A stretch of DNA of 64,000 nt, from positions 62,001 through 126,000 of the forward strand of contig NZ_MVOH01000015.1 in assembly GCF_002286935.1 (NCBI RefSeq), given 5' to 3'. This document shows positions 54,482 to 63,094 of this stretch, in pieces. The stretch's first letter is position 1; each line of letters begins with the position of its first letter. The notes under the pieces are model-generated. The model was not told the origin of the DNA. It was given only the letters and a program-made list of their open reading frames with translations, and ran no database searches. This DNA is from Bifidobacterium criceti. Lineage in GTDB: Bacteria > Actinomycetota > Actinomycetes > Actinomycetales > Bifidobacteriaceae. The translations under genes and the position numbers were made by a program.

Positions 54482-54617
54482 TGTGGGCACGGATTTGCGC
54501 ATGCGCCATCACCACGCCGTTGTGGGGCGTACCATCCGCTGTTTTCCTCTCAACGGGAAGTCGGCGCCTGCACTCCATATACAATTAGGGGACAGTGTTT
54601 CAGCCGAAAGGAGCATC

Positions 54618-55214
54618 ATGAGCAAGGAGACGTACCGCAGGTTCGATCCATGGCGCGCGGCGCCCGTCGTCGAGGAATCCCGTCAGATGGTATTGGGGGG
54701 GCATTACTTCACTGTGGACCAGGTGTCCTACGATTCGCGTGACATCGGGCATTTCGACCGGTATATCCTGCACAAGAACAATGGTGATTCGGTGGGTGTC
54801 ATCGGCCTGACCGACGATGGTCTCATCCCGCTCATCGAACAGTACCGCGTCGCCGTGCACCGTTGGACGCTTGAGATCCCGGCGGGACATGCGATTCGCC
54901 AGGGGGAGCGGCCGATGGAGGTCGCGCAGCGCAAACTCACCGAGGAAGTCGGCTATACGGCCGCGCATCTGACGCAATTCTGCAGGTTCATCAACACGCC
55001 AAGCTATTCGACTCAATACACGGCGTTGTTCTTCGCGTCCGGACTCACGCCGGCGTCCGCCGATGAGGCGCCTGAGGACCTGCGGTCCTCGGTGCGGTAT
55101 TTCACGCCGGAGGAGGCGTACAAGATGGTCATCAACGGCACGATCCTCGACGCCAAATCGATCATCGCGATCCAACGCGTCTACGAGTCGCCGAACCATA
55201 TGGTGCAGGACTGA
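54618..55214 (+). CDS. Nudix hydrolase (ADP-ribose pyrophosphatase-like), altered Nudix box
   Basis: A 198-residue Nudix-fold protein. GAAAGGAG precedes the ATG, so translation is well supported. The Nudix box reads AGHAIRQGERPMEVAQRKLTEEVGY: the first loop has one extra residue and Lys106 replaces the first Glu of REUxEE, while the following EE pair is kept. The flanking sequence (TLEIPAG before, FCRFINTPSYSTQYTALFFASG after) resembles ADP-ribose pyrophosphatases. Activity may be reduced or changed. It is the first intact gene after the phage remnant. Confidence 0.85.
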   Translation: MSKETYRRFDPWRAAPVVEESRQMVLGGHYFTVDQVSYDSRDIGHFDRYILHKNNGDSVGVIGLTDDGLIPLIEQYRVAVHRWTLEIPAGHAIRQGERPMEVAQRKLTEEVGYTAAHLTQFCRFINTPSYSTQYTALFFASGLTPASADEAPEDLRSSVRYFTPEEAYKMVINGTILDAKSIIAIQRVYESPNHMVQD

Positions 55215-55409
55215 CCCACGATACGCGACGCACGATGCGCATGCAACGATGTGCGCTATACTGCATAAGGATATCGACGTCGCCGTCCGCCCGCGTGGCA
55301 GACGAGGATGTGTGAGCGTCCGTCGCATGGGTGGGCGTCGATGAGACCGACTGTACGCGCCATGCCACAAGCTGGGCATGGTCGCCAACGCGAAAGAGAC
55401 ACAGGACGG

Positions 55410-56189
55410 ATGACACTGCAGGAAATGGACAAGGAACACGAAGAGGCGGTCCTCACGGAAGAGGAGCTCGACACGCTCGCCAAGGATGACGGAACCGAGC
55501 AGGACAACGCCGACGAACAGGCACAGACGGAGGAACGCAAACCCACCGTCGTCGTCGCCGAAGACGAATCGGTCAACCGCATGGACCTCGTCGCGATGCT
55601 CGAAGACAACGGCTACGACGTCGTCGGACAGGCGGCGAATGGTGAGGAGGCCATCGCCCTCACCCGTGAACTCAAACCGGACGTCGTCTGCATGGACGTC
55701 AAAATGCCGCATATGGACGGCATCACCGCGGCGGGCGTCATATGCGATGAGAACATCGCACCCGTCGTCATGCTCACGGCGTTCTCGCAGATCGACCTCG
55801 TCAAGCAGGCGATCGGCGCCGGCGCGATGGCATATGTGACGAAACCATACGAGGAATCGAAACTGCTCCCGGCGCTCGCCGTCGCGATGGGACGCTTCGC
55901 CGAGATCAACGAACTGCTTGACAGCGTCGAACGCAACGAGGCCGAACTCAAGGACACGCAGGCCAAACTCAAGGACACCGAGGAGCAACTCAAGAAGACG
56001 CAGGACACGCTTGAGGAGCGCAAACTCGTCGACCGTGCGAAGGGCCTGCTCATGGACAAGGCGAACTTCTCCGAACAGGGCGCGTTCCGTTGGATCCAGA
56101 AGACATCGATGGACCAGCGCATTCCGAAGAAGCGCCTCGCCCAGGCCATCATCGAGAAATACGGCGACGACGATTCGGACAAGGACTGA
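55410..56189 (+). CDS. pdtaR: ANTAR-domain response regulator (PdtaR type)
   Basis: A 259-residue regulator that binds RNA rather than DNA. An acidic N-terminal extension of about 45 residues precedes a receiver domain with VVAEDESVNR, phosphorylated Asp in DVVCMDVKMPHMDG, VVMLTAFSQ and VTKPYEESKL. A coiled coil of repeated ELKDTQAKLKDTEEQLKKTQ-type heptads links to the ANTAR domain (DRAKGLLMDKANFSEQGAFRWIQKTSMDQR). ANTAR proteins act as antiterminators by binding paired hexaloop hairpins. The likely kinase is PdtaS at 22805-24283. A TATACT box at 55257 implies a leader of about 140 bases, or an earlier start. Confidence 0.93.
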   Translation: MTLQEMDKEHEEAVLTEEELDTLAKDDGTEQDNADEQAQTEERKPTVVVAEDESVNRMDLVAMLEDNGYDVVGQAANGEEAIALTRELKPDVVCMDVKMPHMDGITAAGVICDENIAPVVMLTAFSQIDLVKQAIGAGAMAYVTKPYEESKLLPALAVAMGRFAEINELLDSVERNEAELKDTQAKLKDTEEQLKKTQDTLEERKLVDRAKGLLMDKANFSEQGAFRWIQKTSMDQRIPKKRLAQAIIEKYGDDDSDKD

Positions 56190-56307
56190 ACCGGACCCAT
56201 CCCGACACATCGCGGGTGCACGAGTGCCACTGCGGCTTCGCGCACCCGCGATGCCGTTTCCGGAGCGTCAGCTCCACCATCCCATCCCCAAACATGATCG
56301 GACATCC

Positions 56308-59142
56308 ATGGAATCCCCAGCATCCAACCCCCGCGGCACCTTGCTCGTCGTCGACGGCCATTCGCTCGCGTTCCGCGCGTTCTACGCGCTTCCCGTCGAA
56401 AACTTCAGCACGAAGGAAGGGCAGGCGACGAACGCCGTCTACGGCTTCCTCACGATGCTCTCACAGGTCATCGAATCCGAACACCCCGACCATATCGGCA
56501 TCGCGTTCGACGTCAAAGGCGGCACATTCCGCAACGAACTGCTGGGCCAGTACAAAGGCACACGCGAAGCGGCCCCCGAGGAGCTGCTCAGCCAGCTGCC
56601 GCTCATCCAGCAGGCGTTGACGGCGCTCGGCGTACGGTACATCGAAAAACAAGGATACGAAGGGGACGACGTCATCGCGACACTCGCGACGATGGGCGAA
56701 CGCGACGGCTACAAGACACTCGTCCTATCGGGCGACCGAGACGCGTTCCAGCTCATCGACGACAACGTGACCGTGCTCTACCCGGGATACCATTTCAAAG
56801 ACCTCAAACACATGGACCCGGCGGCTGTCGAGGAGAAATACCACGTCACACCGCGGCAATACCCCGACCTCGCCGCATTACGCGGCGAGACGTCCGACAA
56901 CATCCCCGGCGTCCCCGGTGTCGGTGACGGCTTCGCCGCGAAATGGATCAACCAATACGGCGGACTCGACGGCATCATCGAGCACGCCGACGACATCGGA
57001 GGGAAGAAAGGGGAGGCGCTCCGGGCGAACATCGAACAAGTCAAACTCAACCGACGTGTCAACGCACTCGTACGCGACCTTGACCTCGGCGTGACAATCG
57101 ACGACCTGGGATACGGGCACGTCGACGCCGACCTCATCGAACGGCTCTTCCGCGAACTGCAATTCGGCGAACGCACACGCAACAAACTGCTGACGACGTT
57201 CAACACCGGGGAGAATACGGCCGCCATCGCAACGCACGACCATACAATCCCACCAATCGTCGAACCACTCGTCGACGAACTGAAGGACACCGCATCATTC
57301 GAGATGTGGATCGACCAATACTGCCCCCAAGCGGACGCGACACCCGCACGCCATGACACAACGACCGACGTGACCGCCGAATACGAACGGCAGGGCACAC
57401 AATGCGTGGACGCGGTACGGCATTCATGGACGCTGCATATCGACGGCGACGCGAAACCGGGACATGCGCGCGCACACACCGTTGCGATCATCGCAGGTGC
57501 CCATGCGGTCGCATTCGACCCACATGACGAACGCTACCACGACACACTGCAAGGACTCCTGACGACACATGCGTGCACACTGAGCGTCCACGGCTTCAAA
57601 GAGCATCTGCACATGCTCGCCGCCGCCGGACTCACATTGCCGACCGTGCTTTTCGACACGAACCTCGCCGGCTACCTCATCGACCCCGACTTCCAAGGGG
57701 GCACACTCGAAGAGTGCGCCGCCCATTTCCTCGCGGTGCACGTCGACGAACAGCGGGACGAACCACAACAGGGCACACTCGGATTCGAAGGGGAAGGCGA
57801 GGACGCCGACGACCGTGCACAGCGATGCATCGACAACGCCGCCGTTGTCGCGGCGCTCGCACGGCATCTCGCACCCGAACTCGAACGGCGTGAGCAATAC
57901 CCGTTGCTGAGGGACATCGAACTGCCCATGTCCTATGTGCTGTTCCTCATGGAGGACACCGGCGCGAGCGTCGACCGTGCGCGTTTCGACGAGTTGTACA
58001 CGCAATTCGCCGACGAATCGGCGCATATGGAGCAGATCGCCTATGAGGCCGCGGGACGTCCCGTCAATCTGCAGAGCCCCAAGCAGCTCGGCGTCGTGCT
58101 GTTCAAGGACATGGGGCTTGCGCCGACGAAGAAGACGAAGAAAGGGTCGTACACGACGAACGCGGCCGCGTTGCAGACCTTGTTCGCGACAAGCGAGGAA
58201 GGGTCGAAGGCGAACGAATTCCTTGGGGCGTTGCTGCGGCACCGTGAGACGAACAAGCTCAAGCAGATTGTGCAGACGCTCATCGATGCGATCAATCCTC
58301 ACGACGGCCGCATCCATACGACGTTCACGCAGACGGTCACGGCGACGGGGCGTCTCAGTTCGGTCGATCCGAACCTGCAGAACATCCCGAACCGCAACGC
58401 CGCAGGACGTGAGATCCGTTCCGGATTCGTACCGGGCCCCGACTTCGTCGATCTGCTCAGCGCCGACTATTCGCAGGTCGAGCTGCGCATCATGGCGGAT
58501 CTGTCGGGCGATGACGCCCTCATCGAGGCGTTCAAGTCGGGCGCCGATTTCCACAAGTACGTCGCGAGCCTCGTCTTCGGCATCCCGGTCGACGACGTGA
58601 CACCGGACGAACGCAGCCGCGTCAAGGCGATGAGCTACGGGCTCGCCTACGGGCTGAGCACATACGGATTGTCCAAGCAGCTCGGCATTTCGAACGCCGA
58701 GGCGACGAAACTGCGCGACCAGTATTTCGAGACCTTCGGTGAAGTGCACGAATACCTCGAATCCCTTGTCGCGCATGCGCGAAGGACTGGCTATACGGAG
58801 ACGATCTTCGGACGCCGCCGGTATTTCCCCGACCTCAACTCCCCGAACCGTCAGCTGCGTGACGCCGCGGAGCGTGGCGCCCTCAATGCGCCGATCCAAG
58901 GGTCGGCGGCCGACATCATGAAGATCGCGATGATCCGCGCCGAGCGTGCGTTGCGCGACGCGCACTGCAGAAGCCGCATCGTGCTGCAGATCCATGACGA
59001 ACTCGTCGTCGAGCTCGCCGCCGGCGAGGTCGACGAGGTGACGGCGCTCGTCAAGGACGCGATGGAGCACGCTGTCGACCTCGCCGTGCCGCTTGACGTG
59101 TCGACGGGCGTCGGCGCCGATTGGCAGCGTGCGGCCCACTGA
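56308..59142 (+). CDS. polA: DNA polymerase I
   Basis: Repair and Okazaki-fragment processing polymerase of 944 residues. The N-terminal 5' nuclease is complete (LLVVDGHSLAFRAFYALP, GYEGDDVIATLA, LSGDRDAFQLI, GETSDNIPGVPGVG). The middle 3'-5' exonuclease domain lacks the DxE motif and is expected to be inactive for proofreading. The polymerase domain has motif A LLSADYSQVELRIMADLSGD, motif B RVKAMSYGLAYGLSTYGL and motif C LQIHDELVVE. Motif B carries Tyr at the position of E. coli Phe762, as in mycobacterial Pol I. Confidence 0.97.
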   Translation: MESPASNPRGTLLVVDGHSLAFRAFYALPVENFSTKEGQATNAVYGFLTMLSQVIESEHPDHIGIAFDVKGGTFRNELLGQYKGTREAAPEELLSQLPLIQQALTALGVRYIEKQGYEGDDVIATLATMGERDGYKTLVLSGDRDAFQLIDDNVTVLYPGYHFKDLKHMDPAAVEEKYHVTPRQYPDLAALRGETSDNIPGVPGVGDGFAAKWINQYGGLDGIIEHADDIGGKKGEALRANIEQVKLNRRVNALVRDLDLGVTIDDLGYGHVDADLIERLFRELQFGERTRNKLLTTFNTGENTAAIATHDHTIPPIVEPLVDELKDTASFEMWIDQYCPQADATPARHDTTTDVTAEYERQGTQCVDAVRHSWTLHIDGDAKPGHARAHTVAIIAGAHAVAFDPHDERYHDTLQGLLTTHACTLSVHGFKEHLHMLAAAGLTLPTVLFDTNLAGYLIDPDFQGGTLEECAAHFLAVHVDEQRDEPQQGTLGFEGEGEDADDRAQRCIDNAAVVAALARHLAPELERREQYPLLRDIELPMSYVLFLMEDTGASVDRARFDELYTQFADESAHMEQIAYEAAGRPVNLQSPKQLGVVLFKDMGLAPTKKTKKGSYTTNAAALQTLFATSEEGSKANEFLGALLRHRETNKLKQIVQTLIDAINPHDGRIHTTFTQTVTATGRLSSVDPNLQNIPNRNAAGREIRSGFVPGPDFVDLLSADYSQVELRIMADLSGDDALIEAFKSGADFHKYVASLVFGIPVDDVTPDERSRVKAMSYGLAYGLSTYGLSKQLGISNAEATKLRDQYFETFGEVHEYLESLVAHARRTGYTETIFGRRRYFPDLNSPNRQLRDAAERGALNAPIQGSAADIMKIAMIRAERALRDAHCRSRIVLQIHDELVVELAAGEVDEVTALVKDAMEHAVDLAVPLDVSTGVGADWQRAAH

Positions 59143-59214
59143 TACCATGTCTTGGACGGCCGACGGAATCAAAGGACTTAAAAATATGCAGTACCTTACG
59201 GAAAGGAAGCTTTA

Positions 59215-60135
59215 ATGCCTAGCCTCAAACAGGTCGTCGACGTGCTCGAGACATTGTATCCACTGCGATATGCGGAATCATGGGACCATCCGGGACTCAT
59301 CGTCGGAGACCTCACCGATCCGGTGGATTCGATTGTGTTCGCGGCCGATCCCACGGTTGATGTCATCGAGGACGTGATCGCGGGAGGCGCGCAATTGCTT
59401 GTCTGCCACCACCCATTGTTCTTCCGCGCCGTGCACGAGGTATCCGGTCTCACGTTCCGTGGCGACATCGTCGCGCGTCTGTACCGTGCCCACTGCGCGT
59501 TGTGGGTGGGACATACGAACGCCGACGCCGCCTGGCGGGGCGTCGGCATGGCAGCGGCAGACGCGTTTGGGATCATCGACCAGGTGCCGATGGTGCCGAT
59601 CGAGGATGCGAGCACGGCACACGCCGTCGGTTTGGGCAGAGTGGGCCGTCTCGCCGAGCCAATGCCGCTGCGCGCGTTCGCCGAACGTGTCGCCGCTGCG
59701 CTGCCGGCGACACGCTACGGCATCCAGGTCGCGGGCGACCTCGACGCCCCCGTGCAGACGGTCGGCGTACTCCCAGGCTCGGGAGACTCATTGTTCCGCG
59801 AAGTCAACGCACTCGGTGTCGATGTCTATGTGACGAGCGACCTCAGGCATCATCCGGCGACCGACGAACAGCAGGAGAGCATCTATGAGGCCGCGATGCG
59901 CGCCGATGGCATCACCCTCGGGCATGGTGACGCGCACATGCGGCCCGCGCTCATCAACACCCCCCACAGCGCAATCGAATCGATGTGGTTCGCCTATGCG
60001 ATGCACGATGTGCCGCAGGCCATCGAGATCGCGACAGGCGAACGCCCACACGTACGATGGAACAAAACGAACACCGACCCCTGGGACCTGAGCCTGGGGG
60101 CGAACTTCACGATGGGGGACACCGATGGACGCTGA
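59215..60135 (+). CDS. Nif3-like dinuclear metal centre protein
   Basis: A 306-residue member of the Nif3/YbgI/DUF34 family, which binds two metal ions; some members are GTP cyclohydrolase I-like, but the role is mostly unsettled. Metal-ligand motifs seen are LLVCHHPLFF, WVGHTNADAA and GDAHMRPAL with an Asp/His set near the end. AAAGGAAG precedes the ATG. The end overlaps the next Nudix gene by 11 bases, so the two are one operon. Confidence 0.9.
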   Translation: MPSLKQVVDVLETLYPLRYAESWDHPGLIVGDLTDPVDSIVFAADPTVDVIEDVIAGGAQLLVCHHPLFFRAVHEVSGLTFRGDIVARLYRAHCALWVGHTNADAAWRGVGMAAADAFGIIDQVPMVPIEDASTAHAVGLGRVGRLAEPMPLRAFAERVAAALPATRYGIQVAGDLDAPVQTVGVLPGSGDSLFREVNALGVDVYVTSDLRHHPATDEQQESIYEAAMRADGITLGHGDAHMRPALINTPHSAIESMWFAYAMHDVPQAIEIATGERPHVRWNKTNTDPWDLSLGANFTMGDTDGR

Positions 60136-60778
60136 ACATGCACAGTCCACACGCGCACAGCTCGACATCCGTTTCGACGGAACGTCCGACGGCATCGACA
60201 TGGATGTCCCTGCGCGCATCGTCGATGTCGAAACGACATATCGCGGCGCGATATTCGACGTCGAGGACCGCACAATCGCTCTCACACGCAACGATGGTGG
60301 CGAAACGCTCATCCGTCGGCAGGTCATCGTCCATGCGCCATGCGTCGTCATGCTCGTCCACGACACGCGCACCGACCGCTATCTTGTCGAACGCGAATAC
60401 CGTGCGGGCGCGAACATCTACACAATCGGATTGCCGGCCGGGCTCATCGACGACGGCGAGGATCCGCGTGAGGCCTCGCTGCGCGAACTACGTGAGGAGA
60501 CGGGCGTCATCCCCGACGGGGACATCACCTTCGACACCGCAGGCGACTACTACTCGTCGGAGGGCATGACGGACGAGCTCGCGCATATCGCCGTCCTCCA
60601 CCTCGATGGCTGGCGTCAAGGCGAATGTCGGTTCGACGCCGACGAACATGTCGAATCGGCATGGGTTGATTGGGACACGCTCATGTCGCTGCCGATCACG
60701 GCGTCGAACTCGATCATCGCGATCCAACATGAGCGAATGCGCCGCCTCGAACGCGAACGCGGATGCGCGCGCGCGTGA
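60125..60778 (+). CDS. Nudix hydrolase, ADP-ribose pyrophosphatase-like
   Basis: A 217-residue protein with a canonical Nudix box GLIDDGEDPREASLRELREETGV (GX5EX7REUXEEXGU), preceded by IYTIGLPAG. This placement is that of ADP-ribose or related nucleoside-diphosphate pyrophosphatases, which hydrolyse the pyrophosphate bond with Mg or Mn. It differs from the protein at 54618 in having every catalytic Glu. It is translationally coupled to the Nif3-like gene. Confidence 0.9.
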   Translation: MDAEHAQSTRAQLDIRFDGTSDGIDMDVPARIVDVETTYRGAIFDVEDRTIALTRNDGGETLIRRQVIVHAPCVVMLVHDTRTDRYLVEREYRAGANIYTIGLPAGLIDDGEDPREASLRELREETGVIPDGDITFDTAGDYYSSEGMTDELAHIAVLHLDGWRQGECRFDADEHVESAWVDWDTLMSLPITASNSIIAIQHERMRRLERERGCARA

Positions 60779-60822
60779 ATGGTCATCCTTCGATACCATC
60801 AGTGAACGAAACGAGGATGTGC

Positions 60823-60828
60823 GATACT
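60823..60828 (+). promoter_or_regulatory. -10 box GATACT, leaderless start for glgX
   Basis: GATACT ends seven bases before the ATG at 60836, with no ribosome-binding site between. Confidence 0.45.
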
Positions 60829-60835
60829 GTAAACC

Positions 60836-62971
60836 ATGCAGACAAGACCTGGCTCCATGTACCCGCTCGGAGCAAGCTACGATGGAGCGGGTGTCAATTT
60901 CGCACTGTTCTCACGTATGGCCGACAAAGTCGAACTGTGCCTGTTCGATGAACAGGACAACGAGACACGTGTCGAACTGACGGAACAGAATTCATTCGTA
61001 TGGCATATCTACATCCCGGGCATCCAACCCGGGCAGCGGTACGGATACCGTGTCTACGGGCCGTACAATCCGCACAACGGCGAATGGTGCAATCCGAACA
61101 AACTGCTCCTCGACCCCTACGCAAAGGCGATCGAAGGCAATATCGACGGTGACGAGAGCCTGTATTCGTACTGGTTCAACGACGCCGACAACCCCGACAA
61201 CATGAACGACCTCGATTCGGCGGGGCATACGATGAAATCGGTCGTGGTCAACCCATTCTTCGATTGGGACAACGACCAGCATCCGAACATCCCATACTCC
61301 GATTCGGTCATCTACGAAGCGCATGTGCGCGGCATGACGAACCTCAACAAGAGCGTGCCGCCCGAAATCCGCGGCACGTATGCGGGACTCGCGCATCCGA
61401 GCGTCATCGCCTACCTCAGGCAGCTCGGCATCACGGCGATCGAACTCATGCCGATCCACCAGTTCATCAACGACCCCTTCCTGCAGGACAAAGGGTTGAG
61501 CAACTACTGGGGATACAACACGATCGGGTTCTTCGCGCCGCACAACGCGTATTCAAGCCAAGGGCAGCGCGGCGAACAGGTCAACGAGTTCCGTTCGATG
61601 GTCAAGGCATTCCATGCGGCGGGCATCGAGGTCATCCTCGACGTCGTCTACAACCACACCGCCGAAGGCAACGACAAAGGACCGTCGCTGAGCTTCAAAG
61701 GACTCGACAACCTGTCCTACTACCGTCTCGTCGACAACGACAAACTGCACTATTTCGACACGACGGGCACCGGCAATTCACTGCTCATGCGTTCGCCGCA
61801 GACGCTGCAACTCATCACCGATTCGCTGCGGTACTGGGTGCAGGAGATGCACGTCGACGGATTCCGCTTCGACCTCGCCGCGACGCTCGCACGGCAGTTC
61901 CAGGAGGTCGACAAGTTGTCCGCGTTCTTCGACATCGTCGAACAGGATCCGGTCATCTCCCGTGTCAAACTCATCGCCGAACCGTGGGACCTCGGCTCCG
62001 GCGGCTACCAGGTCGGCGGTTTCCCGCCGAACTGGTCGGAATGGAACGGCCGCTACCGTGATTGTGTCCGTGATTTCTGGCGTTCCCAGCCGGCGACACT
62101 CCCTGAATTCGCGAGCCGCATCATGGGCAGCTCCGACCTCTACCAGCACAACGGACGCAAACCGGTCGCATCGATCAATTTCATCACCGCGCACGACGGA
62201 TTCACGATGAACGACCTTGTGAGCTACAACAACAAGCACAACGAGGCGAACGGCGAAGGCAACCGCGACGGCGAGAACAACAACAGCTCGTGGAATTGCG
62301 GCGTCGAAGGACCGACGACGATTCGCGACGTCAACGAGCTGCGGCACCGGCAGATGCGCAACATGTTCTCGACGCTGCTGTTCAGCCAAGGCATCCCGAT
62401 GATCTGCGGCGGCGATGAGGTGTGCCGCACACAGCTCGGCAACAACAACGGATACTGCCAGGACAACGAGATCTCATGGACGCACTGGGACCTCAAGGAC
62501 TACCAGCGCGAGATGTGCAATTTCGTCTCGAAGCTCATCCATCTGCGCCTCGACCATCCGGTGCTCCACCGCCGCAGATTCTTCACCGGCCGCGAGGCGG
62601 ACATGGCCGCAGACGCGTTGCCCCAAGTCGAATGGTTCGACCACAACGGCTCGATCATGGATCTTGAGGCATGGCAGAACACGCATGCGCTGTCGATCAT
62701 GGTGTTCCTCAACGGCGGTGACATCCCGGAGACCGACTGGTACGGCAACACGATCGTCGACAACGATTTCATCCTCATCTTCAATGCCCACTACGAACCG
62801 ATCATGTTCACGCTTCCCGACGAACGGTATGGGCGCAAATGGAAACTCGTCGTCGATACGCACAATCCCGACGGCCCCGAACTCAACTATGAGGCGGGAT
62901 TCGCGATCACCGCGCAGTCACGCAGCTTCCTGCTGCTCAAAAGCGATGACAAGACCGAACGCGCGCTCTGA
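60836..62971 (+). CDS. glgX: Glycogen debranching enzyme (GlgX/TreX, isoamylase type)
   Basis: Hydrolyses alpha-1,6 branches of glycogen or limit dextrins in the cytosol. The 711-residue protein begins with a CBM48 domain (PGSMYPLGASYDGAGVNFALFS). The GH13 subfamily 11 barrel has nucleophile Asp in MHVDGFRFDLAATLAR, acid Glu in VKLIAEPWDLG and Asp in INFITAHDGFTMNDLVSYN. A C-terminal beta domain ends SRSFLLLKSDD. Together with glgB it supports glycogen turnover. The message appears leaderless. Confidence 0.95.
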   Translation: MQTRPGSMYPLGASYDGAGVNFALFSRMADKVELCLFDEQDNETRVELTEQNSFVWHIYIPGIQPGQRYGYRVYGPYNPHNGEWCNPNKLLLDPYAKAIEGNIDGDESLYSYWFNDADNPDNMNDLDSAGHTMKSVVVNPFFDWDNDQHPNIPYSDSVIYEAHVRGMTNLNKSVPPEIRGTYAGLAHPSVIAYLRQLGITAIELMPIHQFINDPFLQDKGLSNYWGYNTIGFFAPHNAYSSQGQRGEQVNEFRSMVKAFHAAGIEVILDVVYNHTAEGNDKGPSLSFKGLDNLSYYRLVDNDKLHYFDTTGTGNSLLMRSPQTLQLITDSLRYWVQEMHVDGFRFDLAATLARQFQEVDKLSAFFDIVEQDPVISRVKLIAEPWDLGSGGYQVGGFPPNWSEWNGRYRDCVRDFWRSQPATLPEFASRIMGSSDLYQHNGRKPVASINFITAHDGFTMNDLVSYNNKHNEANGEGNRDGENNNSSWNCGVEGPTTIRDVNELRHRQMRNMFSTLLFSQGIPMICGGDEVCRTQLGNNNGYCQDNEISWTHWDLKDYQREMCNFVSKLIHLRLDHPVLHRRRFFTGREADMAADALPQVEWFDHNGSIMDLEAWQNTHALSIMVFLNGGDIPETDWYGNTIVDNDFILIFNAHYEPIMFTLPDERYGRKWKLVVDTHNPDGPELNYEAGFAITAQSRSFLLLKSDDKTERAL

Positions 62972-63006
62972 GCACGAGGGCCTTGGGTGAAAACCCAGGT
63001 GAAAAG

Positions 63007-63088
63007 ATGACCGTGGTCTGTCGGTACGGCGACGCCCCGGGACAATCGATTGTCCCGGGGCGTCGCCGTACCGACAGACCACGGTCAT
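63007..63088. terminator. 82-base perfect loopless palindrome between convergent genes
   Basis: Two 41-base arms meet at 63047/63048 without mismatch, between the glgX stop (62971) and the opposing membrane-protein stop (63095). Apex ACAATCGATTGT is identical to that at 1912-1923. Confidence 0.8.
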
Positions 63089-63094
63089 GGCGCA

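Larger units (their letters stand above)
53222..54617. other. Gene-poor region with decayed phage fragments beside tRNA-Leu
   Basis: About 1.4 kb without an intact gene. It contains the tRNA terminator and a doubled TTTGGACACG motif (53293-53314 area). A phage MuF-like gene broken by frameshifts, an open remnant at 54011-54238, a good terminator and the broken start of another phage-like gene follow. Base composition falls toward about 50% GC in 54050-54260, well below the flanks. No second copy of the tRNA 3' end is visible at the far side, so an attachment-site pair cannot be shown. Confidence 0.7.

Noticed and set aside
53222..54617. Attachment-site pair for a prophage at tRNA-Leu
   Set aside because: I looked for a second copy of the tRNA 3' end (GTGGGTTCGAGTCCCAC) downstream of the remnant and found none, and no integrase gene is present. 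Only the tRNA adjacency supports integration.
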